Assembly: GCF_900231165.1 (NCBI RefSeq)
Contig: NZ_LT960614.1
Coordinates: 2,044,550 to 2,108,549 of the forward strand
DNA: 64,000 bases
Direction of reading: 5' to 3'
Source of the DNA: Hartmannibacter diazotrophicus
GTDB lineage: Bacteria; Pseudomonadota; Alphaproteobacteria; Rhizobiales; Pleomorphomonadaceae
Position numbers and translations under genes: made by a program. Below are positions 10,037 through 18,608 of the stretch, one piece after another. Numbering within the stretch: the stretch's first letter is position 1; the number at the start of each line of letters is the position of its first letter. The notes beneath the pieces were generated by a model that was not told where the DNA came from, did no database searches, and saw only the letters and a list, made by a program, of their open reading frames with translations.

Positions 10037-10082
10037 AAATCTATAGACTAATATCGTTTTAGATTTGTCAATGTCTTGACAA
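10037..10082. promoter_or_regulatory. Operator-like palindromes in the divergent promoter region
   Basis: The AT-rich stretch between the binding-protein gene (leftward from 9795) and the regulator (rightward from 10132) holds two nested palindromes: AAATCTA/TAGATTT at 10037-10043 and 10060-10066, and TTGTCAA-TGTC-TTGACAA at 10065-10082, the latter perfect. Position and symmetry fit an operator for the adjacent XRE/ScfR-like regulator, acting on itself and on the importer. No RNA gene or small ORF is seen in the rest of 9796-10131. Confidence 0.55.
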
Positions 10083-10131
10083 GGCCGCGACGTGCCCAGG
10101 CGCTCTCGCGCGCCGCAGGGGAGTGGGGATC

Positions 10132-11748
10132 ATGCGGGCGCCGGTGGGCATTCGGCTGCGTAGCCGACGGAAATCAATGGGGCTTTCCCAAGCGGCCCTG
10201 GCACGCGAGGCGGGTATCTCGCCGAGCTATCTCAACCTGATCGAGGCGGGGCGGCGCGATGTCGGTGGCGCCCTTCTGATCCGGCTTGCGAGCCGTCTCG
10301 ACCTTGCGATCGACGAACTCACCGGCGCGCGCGACCAGCGTCTGCTGCAGGATCTGGCCGAGGCGGCCGCCGATCCGCTGATCGGCGACCTCGATCTCGA
10401 TTCGGATCGCACGCAGGAACTGGCGGCGAGTTTTCCCGATGCCGCCAAAGCGCTCGCCCGTCTGCACCGGGCTTATCAGGAGGCCTCGGCCAGCGCCGAT
10501 GCCTTTGCCAACCGGCTGCGCGCCGACCCGCTTTTTGCCGAACTCCTGCACCAGATTCTGAGCCAGATCACCGCCGTGCGATCCGGTACGGAGATTCTGT
10601 CCGACGTTCCCGATCTCAGCCCCGAGGAGCGCAGCCGCTTTCTCGGCAACATCGCCCGCGAGGCGAGGGCCATGTCGGACGTCGCGCGGACCCTGATCGG
10701 CGAATTCGACCGGGATCGCGGCCGTCACCGGTCCCTGTCGCCGGCCCGCGAACTCGACGAACTGATCGTCGAGGAACGCAATCACTTTCCCACGCTCGAG
10801 GCGGTCGCGGACGATCTCCGGCGACAGGTGGCGCGCTTCGGGCCGATTGGCGAGGCGGGGCTTGAAGGCGCCCTTGAGCAGCAGTTCGGCATCACCGTCA
10901 GCCGCGGCGGGCCGCCTCCCGGTGGCGGTAGCCGCAAGGACCGGCAGGGAACCGGCCAGTATCACTACGACTCGGCGGAAAAACTGCTCTGGTTTCGCGG
11001 CTCCGCGACGGTGGCAACACGCCAGTTCCAGATGACGCGCCTCTATTGCGAACTGGCCGCGTCCGATGCGATCGCCAGGGTCGGTGACGATGTGCGCCTG
11101 ACGAGCCCCGACGCCCGGCGTCTCGCACGGCGGGCCATGGCCTCCTATCTCGCCGGCGCCTTCCTGTTGCCCTACGGGCGCTTCCTGACGGACGCGGAGG
11201 AAAACCGCTACGACATCGACTTTCTGGCGCAGGCCTATTCGGCAAGCTTCGAGCAGGTCGCGCATCGGCTGGTGACCCTGCGCCGCAAGGGCGAAGAGGG
11301 CATTCCCTTCGGCTTTCTGCGCTCCGATCCGGCCGGGCGGCTGACCAAGCATTTTCCGTTGCCGGGGCTGCTACTGCCAAACTCCGGTCATGCCTGTCCG
11401 CTCTGGGCGATCTATGGCGCCTTCCGCAAGCCCGGCGAGCCCGTGCGCCAGATCGTCCGCTTTGCAGATGGTTCCCGCTACCTCTTCATCGCCAAGACGG
11501 TCTCCAAGCGCCTTGCGACCTATCGCGAGCAGCCGTTCCATCTCTCCGTCATGCTGGCCTGCGACATCCTCCACGCGGATCGCACCATCTACGCGGCGGG
11601 CCTCGATCTCGACGATCTCAGCGCCGACGTCGCGGTCGGCCCATCCTGCCGGCTCTGCATCCGCCGCGACTGCGAGCACCGGCAGGAGGAGCCGCTGGCT
11701 GGAGGTCGCGGCGAGGGGGCGTTGCACGAGCCCTTCGTCGGGACTTAA
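10132..11748 (+). CDS. XRE-family transcriptional regulator, ScfR/RamB-like, with a kinase-like helical insert
   Basis: About 538 residues. Residues 5-65 are an XRE helix-turn-helix (RSRRKSMGLSQAALAREAGISPSYL). The C-terminal half matches short-chain fatty acyl regulators of the ScfR/RamB type, including the DUF2083-like segment that ends in a Cys cluster (VGPSCRLCIRRDCEHRQ) and an earlier GHACPLW. Unusually, residues 135-190 look like the DHp helices of a histidine kinase: LLHQILSQITAVRS then EERSRFLGNI, with His140 at the phospho-site position but no ATPase domain. ATG 10132 has AGGGGAG eight bases upstream; a GTG at 10123 is the alternative. Probably senses a metabolite of acetate/propionate or similar metabolism and controls the divergent importer and the downstream signalling genes; this is inference. 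Confidence 0.82.
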   Translation: MRAPVGIRLRSRRKSMGLSQAALAREAGISPSYLNLIEAGRRDVGGALLIRLASRLDLAIDELTGARDQRLLQDLAEAAADPLIGDLDLDSDRTQELAASFPDAAKALARLHRAYQEASASADAFANRLRADPLFAELLHQILSQITAVRSGTEILSDVPDLSPEERSRFLGNIAREARAMSDVARTLIGEFDRDRGRHRSLSPARELDELIVEERNHFPTLEAVADDLRRQVARFGPIGEAGLEGALEQQFGITVSRGGPPPGGGSRKDRQGTGQYHYDSAEKLLWFRGSATVATRQFQMTRLYCELAASDAIARVGDDVRLTSPDARRLARRAMASYLAGAFLLPYGRFLTDAEENRYDIDFLAQAYSASFEQVAHRLVTLRRKGEEGIPFGFLRSDPAGRLTKHFPLPGLLLPNSGHACPLWAIYGAFRKPGEPVRQIVRFADGSRYLFIAKTVSKRLATYREQPFHLSVMLACDILHADRTIYAAGLDLDDLSADVAVGPSCRLCIRRDCEHRQEEPLAGGRGEGALHEPFVGT

Positions 11749-12034
11749 GGACGACGCCGGCCGCTGCCGCCGCCATGCTGGTCCGGACGGTCCACGGAGA
11801 GCGGTCTCTACGGAAGAACCCGGTGGGAGAGCATGCCGCGTTGACGAACTGCGACCAATGACTGGATCTCTGCGAACTTGTGAGAAATCCGGCTTTGCTG
11901 TCTATAGTAGGCGCGGAGACCTGAACTCCGGTTCAGCCTGATCTTTGGGTGAAGGCTGGAGCGAAGACATCTTTCGGGAACAGAGCGCGCCGGCGCCGGC
12001 CCGAAGGACAAAAGACAGGTCAGGGGAGGGCAAC

Positions 12035-12424
12035 GTGGCGGTGGATGTTCTGATCGCCGAGGATGAACCGGCCATCATGGAGTCGCTCGACTTCATTCTG
12101 CGCCGGGCGGGGTATTCGATTCACACGGTCGGTGACGGCGATGCCGCGCTGCAGGCAATTCGCCAGCAGGATCCGCGTCTCGTCGTGCTCGATGTCATGC
12201 TGCCGCGCCGAAGCGGCTTTGAGGTGCTGAAGGCGATCCGCGCAGACAGGCAAACCCGTGCCTTGCCCGTTCTGATGCTGACGGCCAAGGGCCAGGCGCA
12301 GGACCGGCGCACCGCCGAGGAACTGGGCGCCAACGCCTTCGTGACCAAACCCTACGCCAACGCCGACGTCGTCGAGGCGGTGAGGCGCATCCTGGCAAGC
12401 GCCGAGGTGGGCCGTGTCTCCTGA
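12035..12424 (+). CDS. Single-domain response regulator
   Basis: A 129-residue receiver domain only. The acidic pocket is EDE at residues 10-12, the phospho-acceptor Asp53 is in VVLDVMLPRRSG, and the conserved Thr/Lys are in MLTAKG and AFVTKPY. With no output domain it must work by protein contact or as a phosphate sink. Start is GTG 12035, preceded by GGGGAGGG; longer upstream frames have no ribosome site. Its end overlaps the next gene by 11 bases and the kinase follows, so it is most likely the cognate receiver of the hybrid symporter-kinase. The arrangement resembles CrbSR, but CrbR proteins carry a DNA-binding domain that is absent here. Confidence 0.9.
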   Translation: MAVDVLIAEDEPAIMESLDFILRRAGYSIHTVGDGDAALQAIRQQDPRLVVLDVMLPRRSGFEVLKAIRADRQTRALPVLMLTAKGQAQDRRTAEELGANAFVTKPYANADVVEAVRRILASAEVGRVS

Positions 12425-12665
12425 GCGCCGGCTTGCCGGTCTCGCCCTGCTGCTGCCGGCCTTTGGCGCGTTGCTCCTGACGCGCCCGCTGATTGACATC
12501 TTCGATGCCAAGGCGCGTCTCTTCGGCTTGCCGAGAGTGGTCGTCTACCTGTTCGGCGTCTGGCTTGTCCTGATCGTATTGGCATACCTGTTCTCGCGCC
12601 TGCTGCCGAAGGATGGTGAGGACCGGCCGCCGGACAGGACCGGCAGAGGGGCGGGAGGCGGCTGA
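12414..12665 (+). CDS. Small two-helix membrane protein
   Basis: An 83-residue protein starting at GTG 12414, overlapping the receiver gene by 11 bases, and its stop overlaps the kinase start (TGATG). Two hydrophobic helices (about residues 8-24 and 40-60) are separated by RPLIDIFDAKARLFGLP and followed by a Pro/Gly/Arg-rich cytosolic tail. I recognise no named family. The double overlap shows tight translational coupling, so it probably assists assembly or gating of the symporter-kinase, much as small subunits accompany acetate/solute symporters. The similarity is positional, not by motif. Confidence 0.75.
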   Translation: MSPERRLAGLALLLPAFGALLLTRPLIDIFDAKARLFGLPRVVVYLFGVWLVLIVLAYLFSRLLPKDGEDRPPDRTGRGAGGG

Positions 12666-15364
12666 TGCTGCCCTTCAACCTGGTGCTGCTGACGTCGGTT
12701 GGTTATGTCGGCCTGCTCTTCCTGCTTGCCTTTTTCTCCGATCGCTATTCGCGCGCGGGCGGGACCGGTTTCCTCTCGTCGCCGCTCGTCTATACTCTGT
12801 CGATCTCGGTCTACTGCACGAGTTGGACCTTCTACGGCGCCGTCGGGTCGGCCGCGCGCGGCGGGCTGGAATTCCTGGCGATCTATCTCGGCCCGACGCT
12901 CGTCTTCATCGGCTGGTGGTTCATCCTGAGAAAGCTCGTGCGGGTCGGCCGCAGCCGCCGCATCACGTCGATCGCCGACCTCCTGTCCTCGCGCTTCGGC
13001 AAGTCGGGACCGCTTGCCGCCCTCGTCACGCTCATCGCCGTCATCGGCACGACGCCCTATATCGCGCTGCAGCTTCAGGCGATCACGTCGTCCATCCAGG
13101 TGATCACGTCCACGGGCAGCGGCCTCGGCCCGCTGCGGGCCGACGACGGGACGCTGGCGCTCGTTGTCGCCATCGGCATGGCCGTCTTCACGATCCTCTT
13201 CGGCACGCGCAACATCGACGCCAACGAGCAGCACCATGGCGTCGTCGCCGCCATCGCCTTCGAGGCCGTCGTCAAGATGCTTGCCCTTCTCGCGGTCGGC
13301 ATCTTCGTCGTCTTCGGCGTTGGCGGCGGCTTCGGCTCCATTATCGCCGCAGCCGAGGCGCACGGGGTCGCCATTCCCGACAGCAGCAATTTCGGCTCGC
13401 GCTGGGTCTCGATCCTCGTGCTGTCGGCCGCCGCCGTTCTCTGCCTGCCGCGCCAGTTCCAGATCACGGTTGTGGAGAATTCCAACGAAGGTCATCTGCG
13501 GACCGCCGGCTGGGCCTTCCCGACCTATCTTTTCCTGATCAGCATCTTCACGCTGCCGATTGCCCTCCACGGGCTGACCGTGTTGCCGGAAGGCTCCAAT
13601 CCGGACATGTTCGTGCTGACGCTGCCGCTTGCGGAAGGGCAGAAGCTGCTGGCGCTCTTTGCCTTCATCGGCGGTTTTTCCAGCGCGACGTCGATGATCA
13701 TCGTCGCGACCATCGCGCTCTCGATCATGGTCTCCAACCACCTCGTGATGCCCATCGCACTGATGCGGTCCGACCGGATGGGGCTCGGCGAGGGCAGGGA
13801 CGTCACCCGTTTCCTGCTCTCAAGCCGCCGCATCTCCATCGCGGTCATCCTCTTCCTTGGCTTTCTCTATTTCTGGCACACGGGAAAATCCGATGCGCTC
13901 GCCGCCATCGGCCTCATTGCCTTTGCCGGCGTCGCGCAGATCCTCCCTTCGATGCTCGCCGCGCTTTACTGGCGCGATGCCACCGTCAAGGGAGCCTTCG
14001 CCGCCACGCTGACCGGCGCGGTCGTCTGGGGCTGGACGCTCTTCCTGCCGAGCTTTTCGACCGCCAGCGCCGACGTCGCCCGCCTCGTCGCCTTTGGGCC
14101 GTGGGGCCTCGAATTGCTCCGCCCGCAGGCGCTCTTCGGGCTCGATGGCCTCGATCCGCTCGTCCATTCGGTGTTCTGGAGTCTTTTTCTCAATACCCTC
14201 GTCCTGATCGTCGGCTCGATTTTGAGCCAGCAAAGCCCCATGGAGCGAATTCAGGCGGCGCTGTTCGTTGACGTTTTTCGTCGGTCTGCCGGAGACGACG
14301 CGCATCTGCTCCGGGGGTCGGCGACGGTCAACGATCTCTTCTTCGTCGCCCAGCGGGTGTTGGGCCCGACGCGGGCTTACGCGCTCTTTCACGAGACCGA
14401 CCGCCAGCTCGGTATCCAGAAGCGGATCGCCGAGCCGACGCCGGAGTTTATCGGCCGGCTGGAGCGCGAACTCTCCGGCTCGATTGGCGCGACCTCCGCC
14501 CACGTCATGCTGTCGAAGGTGGTCTCGGGCAGCGAGGTGTCGCTGGAAGAGGTCATGAAGATCGCCGGCGAGACGCGGCAGGTGATCGAGTATTCCCAGG
14601 AACTGGAACGCACCTCGGACGAATTGCGCCGCACCGCCGACGAACTGGCGCTCGCCAACTCGCGCCTGCGCGAACTCGACAGCCAGAAGGACGAGTTCCT
14701 CAGCCAGGTCAGCCACGAGGTCCGCACGCCGATGACCTCGATCCGCTCCTTCTCCGAGATCCTGCTCTCCCATCAGGACATCGCGGAGGACGAGCGCTCG
14801 CGCTTTCTCGGCACGATCCATCAGGAAAGCCTGCGGCTCACGAAGCTGCTCGATGAAATTCTCGACCTTGGCGCGATGGAGCGGGGCGAGCGGACTTTCG
14901 AATTGGAGCGGACGGACGTCGAGGCAACGCTCGACCGCGCCTTCGACGTCTGTTCCGCCATGGCACGCCGGCATGGCATGGCGCTGGAAAGAGGCGACCG
15001 ACAGTCCGGCGTCTTCGTCATGGCCGAGCCCGACCGGCTGGCGCAGGTCTTCATCAACCTCATCAGCAATGCGATCAAATACAACGATGCCGAAAAGCCC
15101 TTCGTCCGGGTGACGTCGCGCCTGCGCGACGGCGTCTATCAGGTCGACGTGGCGGACAATGGTCCGGGCATCGCGCCGCAGGACCGGGCCCGCATCTTCG
15201 AGAAATTCGTGCGTGGCCGGCGCGGGTCCGGGCGCGACGAGTCGGGCTCGGGCCTTGGCCTTGCCATTTCCGTCGAGCTGGTCTCGCGCATGAACGGCAC
15301 CCTCGAACTCGTCGACCGTCCTCCGCCGGGCGCCACCTTCCGCCTCACGTTGCGACTCGCCTGA
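12665..15364 (+). CDS. Sodium/solute symporter-family sensor histidine kinase
   Basis: An 899-residue fusion. Residues 1 to about 510 are a sodium:solute symporter (SSS) domain with about 13 helices (SVYCTSWTFYGAVG, then FGTRNIDANEQHHG, FPTYLFLISIF), the fold of proline/acetate permeases. A linker with coiled-coil character follows, then the DHp box SHEVRTPMTSIRSFSEIL with phospho-His684, and a HATPase domain with N box NLISNAIKYN, G1 DNGPGIA and G2 GSGLGLAIS. It senses, and perhaps imports, a small solute and passes phosphate to the receiver encoded upstream. CrbS kinases of this type control acetyl-CoA synthetase in other proteobacteria. Start ATG 12665 overlaps the previous stop. Confidence 0.9.
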   Translation: MLPFNLVLLTSVGYVGLLFLLAFFSDRYSRAGGTGFLSSPLVYTLSISVYCTSWTFYGAVGSAARGGLEFLAIYLGPTLVFIGWWFILRKLVRVGRSRRITSIADLLSSRFGKSGPLAALVTLIAVIGTTPYIALQLQAITSSIQVITSTGSGLGPLRADDGTLALVVAIGMAVFTILFGTRNIDANEQHHGVVAAIAFEAVVKMLALLAVGIFVVFGVGGGFGSIIAAAEAHGVAIPDSSNFGSRWVSILVLSAAAVLCLPRQFQITVVENSNEGHLRTAGWAFPTYLFLISIFTLPIALHGLTVLPEGSNPDMFVLTLPLAEGQKLLALFAFIGGFSSATSMIIVATIALSIMVSNHLVMPIALMRSDRMGLGEGRDVTRFLLSSRRISIAVILFLGFLYFWHTGKSDALAAIGLIAFAGVAQILPSMLAALYWRDATVKGAFAATLTGAVVWGWTLFLPSFSTASADVARLVAFGPWGLELLRPQALFGLDGLDPLVHSVFWSLFLNTLVLIVGSILSQQSPMERIQAALFVDVFRRSAGDDAHLLRGSATVNDLFFVAQRVLGPTRAYALFHETDRQLGIQKRIAEPTPEFIGRLERELSGSIGATSAHVMLSKVVSGSEVSLEEVMKIAGETRQVIEYSQELERTSDELRRTADELALANSRLRELDSQKDEFLSQVSHEVRTPMTSIRSFSEILLSHQDIAEDERSRFLGTIHQESLRLTKLLDEILDLGAMERGERTFELERTDVEATLDRAFDVCSAMARRHGMALERGDRQSGVFVMAEPDRLAQVFINLISNAIKYNDAEKPFVRVTSRLRDGVYQVDVADNGPGIAPQDRARIFEKFVRGRRGSGRDESGSGLGLAISVELVSRMNGTLELVDRPPPGATFRLTLRLA

Positions 15365-15419
15365 CAGGGGCCGTCCTGCTATCGCTCGTTCGGATAGTCG
15401 TCGGAACGGTGGTCGGACA

Positions 15420-16622
15420 ATGGATTTGCGCAGCGAGGATGGAACCGGGATCGTGAACCCCAGGGTGCTTGCCACCGACGCGCCTCCGATTCCCGCCTCG
15501 CAAGCCTGGCTTGCCGCCTATGACGGCGGTCTTGGGCCGATCATCAACCTGTCGCAGGCCGTTCCCTCCGACCCGCCGCCCAAGCTGCTGCTCGATCGGC
15601 TCGAAAGGGAGGCGGCAAGGCCGGTCACGGCGACCTACGGCCCGATCACCGGCAACGAGGACTTGCGCAGGGCTCTCGTCGGCGAGGTTTCGGACATCTA
15701 CCGGGCCGATCCATCGTCCCGGCCGGACGTGACGGATGCGGCGATCACGGCGGGCTGCAATCAGGCCTTCTTCGCTTCGATCATCGCGCTTGCCGGGGCC
15801 GGCGACGAAGTGATCCTGCCGGCTCCCTGGTACTTCAACCACAAGATGACGCTCGACATGCTCGGCATCGTCGCGGTGCCGTTGCCCTGCCACGCCGGGA
15901 ACGGCTTTGTGCCGGAAGTTGAGGCCGCGAGGGAACTGGTCAGTGAGCGCACCCGCGCCATCGTTCTGGTGACGCCGAACAATCCGACCGGCGCAATCTA
16001 TCCGGCCGAGACGATCGAAGCCTTCCGGACGCTCTGCACCGAAACCGGGATTGCGCTCGTCATCGACGAGACCTATCGCGACTTCCTGCCCTCAGGGCAT
16101 GGCGCACCGCATCGCCTGTTCGAGACGGCCGACTGGCGCCGGAATGTGATCCAGCTCTACAGCTTCTCCAAGGCTTTCGGCATTCCCGGTCACCGGCTGG
16201 GGGCGCTCGTCGCGGACCGTCAATTCGTCCAGCAGGTCGCCAAGGTGCTCGACTGCATCCAGATTTGCCCGCCAAGGGCGGCGCAGTTCGCGGTCGCGGG
16301 CTGCATGGCGGACCTGAAGACCACGCGGGCGGAAAACCGTGACAGGATCGCCGCACGGGCGCAGGTTTTCAGCGACATTATGGCCGGCGTCAACGACTGG
16401 ACGGTGTCGTCCATCGGCGCCTATTTCGCCTTCGTCCGCCATCCCTTCGATCTGCCGGCCGAGCAGGTCGCGGCCGCGCTGGCAACGCAGACGGGCCTCC
16501 TGTGCCTGCCCGGAAGCTGGTTCGGTCCCGGGCAGGAGGATCACCTGCGCTTTGCCTTCGCCAATGTCGACGATGCGCAGTTGCAGGGCGTTCCGCAGCG
16601 GCTGGCGGCGCTCAGGCTCTGA
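15420..16622 (+). CDS. Class I/II pyridoxal-phosphate aminotransferase
   Basis: A 400-residue fold-type I aminotransferase of the aspartate aminotransferase superfamily. Residues TPNNPTG (185-191) bind the cofactor and carboxylate, DETYRDF (217-222) holds the Asp that protonates the pyridine ring, and Lys251 in SFSKAFGIPGHRLG forms the Schiff base. The ATYGPITGNEDLR segment near residue 75 is typical. Catalyses amino-group transfer between an amino acid and a 2-oxoacid; substrate not determinable. Transcribed as a separate unit 55 bases after the kinase, with an alternative GTG start 11 codons in. Cytosolic. Confidence 0.88.
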   Translation: MDLRSEDGTGIVNPRVLATDAPPIPASQAWLAAYDGGLGPIINLSQAVPSDPPPKLLLDRLEREAARPVTATYGPITGNEDLRRALVGEVSDIYRADPSSRPDVTDAAITAGCNQAFFASIIALAGAGDEVILPAPWYFNHKMTLDMLGIVAVPLPCHAGNGFVPEVEAARELVSERTRAIVLVTPNNPTGAIYPAETIEAFRTLCTETGIALVIDETYRDFLPSGHGAPHRLFETADWRRNVIQLYSFSKAFGIPGHRLGALVADRQFVQQVAKVLDCIQICPPRAAQFAVAGCMADLKTTRAENRDRIAARAQVFSDIMAGVNDWTVSSIGAYFAFVRHPFDLPAEQVAAALATQTGLLCLPGSWFGPGQEDHLRFAFANVDDAQLQGVPQRLAALRL

Positions 16623-16623
16623 A

Positions 16624-16668
16624 GCATGTCGCGCAAAAGTGGGAACCGGTTTTGCGGGAACGACATGC
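16624..16668. repeat. Dispersed Hyphomicrobiales palindrome
   Basis: A 45-base imperfect palindrome: GCATGTCG at one end, CGACATGC at the other, with GCGCAAAA and TTTTGCGG inside flanking AACCGGTT. From general knowledge, sequences of this form occur in many intergenic sites in rhizobial and related genomes. It sits two bases after the aminotransferase stop in a convergent gap, so it may also serve as a bidirectional terminator. This is the only copy seen in the window. Confidence 0.7.
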
Positions 16669-16713
16669 GATAAGGCATCGGCCAAACGACGCCGAGCTTC
16701 GGCATAGAGGCAT

Positions 16714-17922
16714 TCAGGCCCTCAGAGCGGCGACCGGCGGCTGGCGATAGGCGAGCAGCGCCGGAACGAGCGCCATCGCACCGCAGACAACCAGCAGCAG
16801 GCCGACCGCGTTGAGGTCGGCCACCGTGATCTCGATCGGCAGGATGATGCCGCTTTTTGATGAAAAAGCGTTGGCGATCATCCGGGCGGCCGCATAGCCG
16901 ATCCCGAGACCGGCGAGGACGCCAAGACCGACAAGCAGGAAGATCTCGATCCAGACGATGCCGAAGACGGATGCGCGCGGTGCGCCGAAGGCCCTGAGGG
17001 CACCGATCTGACGCCGGCGCTGCGCGACATGCACGACGCTGACGAGCAGGATGGCGGCCGCCACGAGAAGCTGCGCGCCGCCCGCGACGAGAGACAGGAT
17101 CATGCGGGCGTCGCCGAGCGTTGCGTAGAGGCGCGTCAGCACCTCGGCCGGAAAGACGGCGACGGTGCCGTTGCCACGATAGTCTTGCCGGAGCTTGTAG
17201 GCGTCGGCGATGGTCTTCGGCTTCACGACGATTGCCGGCACGCCGGGCTCGCCATGCTCATCATGTTCCGCCTCGGGCTGGCTGCCAGCCTCCGCCGCTT
17301 GATCGGCGTTGGCATCATCATCATGGTGCAGGCCGTGGACGGCCCAGACAGCCTCGATGGGAACGAGAATGGCGCGGTCCCAAGGAGAGCCGAGCGGAGA
17401 AAGGCGGCCGACGACATGATAGTCGATCGTGGCATGAGCCTCGCCATGCGCGTCCGCGCCGTGCATCGGATGGAATTCCGCACCGGGTTCGAGCCCCACG
17501 AGGGCCCCCGCAACGGCATCGAATTCCTTCGAAAAGCCGGTGCCTTCGGTGATCGTGCCCATGTTGGCGAGAAAATCCGGGGTGACGCCGACGACCGGAT
17601 AGCCGTTGTAATTGTCGCCGAAGCCGATCGGCGACGCCCAGGCAACGCGCGGGTCGGCCTTCAGCGTGTCCAGCGTCTCGCCGGGCATGAGCGGCAGGGG
17701 TGCTGCCTGCAGGAAGACGGACGAGAGGACGAGTTGCGTCTCGCTGCCGGGCGCACCGATGACAAGGTCGAAGGGCTCCGCCGCGCGGGCGCTGCCAAGC
17801 CGAAGGCCTCGCTCCTGCAACGTGACGGCAACGCCGAGCGCGGTCGCCAGCGCGACGAGGAGAACCACGACGAGGCTCCCGGCCCAAAGGCGTTTCAAAT
17901 CGGCGGCGATAAAGCGGATCAT
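16714..17922 (-). CDS. FtsX-type ABC permease with histidine-rich extracytoplasmic loop
   Basis: A 402-residue MacB/LolC/FtsX-class permease: one N-terminal helix (residues 14-36), a large periplasmic domain, then three helices (about 275-300, 320-350, 370-395). The periplasmic domain carries clustered histidines (151, 154, 159, 163, 169, then 196, 199, 200, 220, 223) with many Asp/Glu, e.g. VHGLHHDDD and EHDEHGE, typical of metal-binding loops. It overlaps its ATPase gene by four bases. Together with the DUF3299 protein this resembles parts of the zinc-regulated Zrg cluster of Vibrio, so a role in metal (zinc) handling is inferred; the direction of transport is unknown. Confidence 0.83.
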   Translation of the reverse strand: MIRFIAADLKRLWAGSLVVVLLVALATALGVAVTLQERGLRLGSARAAEPFDLVIGAPGSETQLVLSSVFLQAAPLPLMPGETLDTLKADPRVAWASPIGFGDNYNGYPVVGVTPDFLANMGTITEGTGFSKEFDAVAGALVGLEPGAEFHPMHGADAHGEAHATIDYHVVGRLSPLGSPWDRAILVPIEAVWAVHGLHHDDDANADQAAEAGSQPEAEHDEHGEPGVPAIVVKPKTIADAYKLRQDYRGNGTVAVFPAEVLTRLYATLGDARMILSLVAGGAQLLVAAAILLVSVVHVAQRRRQIGALRAFGAPRASVFGIVWIEIFLLVGLGVLAGLGIGYAAARMIANAFSSKSGIILPIEITVADLNAVGLLLVVCGAMALVPALLAYRQPPVAALRA

Positions 17923-18605
17923 GCGGCAAGCTCCCGCCGGTCGGTGACAGGATGACCGCTGACGAGCCTGAGAACGCTGTCCATCCGCTCCACGAGACGG
18001 GCGTCGTGGCTCACGACGATGAGCGTTGCCTGTTCCTCGCGGGCAAGTTCAAGCAGCAGGTCTGCGACCGCGGCCCCGTTGTCCTCGTCGAGGCTGGCGG
18101 TCGGCTCGTCGGCGATGAGAACGCCCGGACGGGCGAGGAGGGCGCGCGCCACGGCAACCCGCTGCATCTGGCCGCGCGACATCGTCTCGATGGACTGGCG
18201 GGGTCGCTCGATGCCGACACGGGCCAGAAGGTCGGCGGCGCGCTGCGGCAGGGCCGGATCGAGGCGGAAATGCGCGAGCCGCTGCGGCAGGAGCACGTTG
18301 TCGAGAGCCGAAAGGCCCGGGAACAGATGGAAATCCTGCATCACGAGGCCGATGTTGCGCGCACGCCAGCGGTCGCGCCCGCTCTCGGATAGGCCCGAAA
18401 GGTCCGTATCGCCCCAGAGGACCGAACCGATCCGGATCGCTTCAAGACCGGTGATGATGTTGACGAAGGTCGTCTTGCCGGAGCCCGAGGGACCGGTGAT
18501 CGCAAGCCGGCTGCCGGGGGCGACCGAGAGGTCGTCGATGCGCAGCGCCGGCGCGTCGAGGCCGGGATAGGTGACGCTGAGGTTCTTGATCGCGAGCGGC
18601 AACAT
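17919..18605 (-). CDS. ABC transporter ATP-binding protein, LolD/MacB type
   Basis: A 228-residue ATPase with Walker A GPSGSGKTTFV, signature MSRGQMQRVAVARAL (Ser-Arg in place of Ser-Gly, as in some LolD relatives) and Walker B VLIADEPTASLD. Size and motifs match the LolD/FtsE group, which pairs with FtsX-type permeases and does mechanotransmission rather than classical import. Starts 3 bases after the DUF3299 stop and overlaps the permease by 4, so the three genes form one operon. No metal motif in the ATPase itself. Confidence 0.9.
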   Translation of the reverse strand: MLPLAIKNLSVTYPGLDAPALRIDDLSVAPGSRLAITGPSGSGKTTFVNIITGLEAIRIGSVLWGDTDLSGLSESGRDRWRARNIGLVMQDFHLFPGLSALDNVLLPQRLAHFRLDPALPQRAADLLARVGIERPRQSIETMSRGQMQRVAVARALLARPGVLIADEPTASLDEDNGAAVADLLLELAREEQATLIVVSHDARLVERMDSVLRLVSGHPVTDRRELAA

Positions 18606-18608
18606 GGA

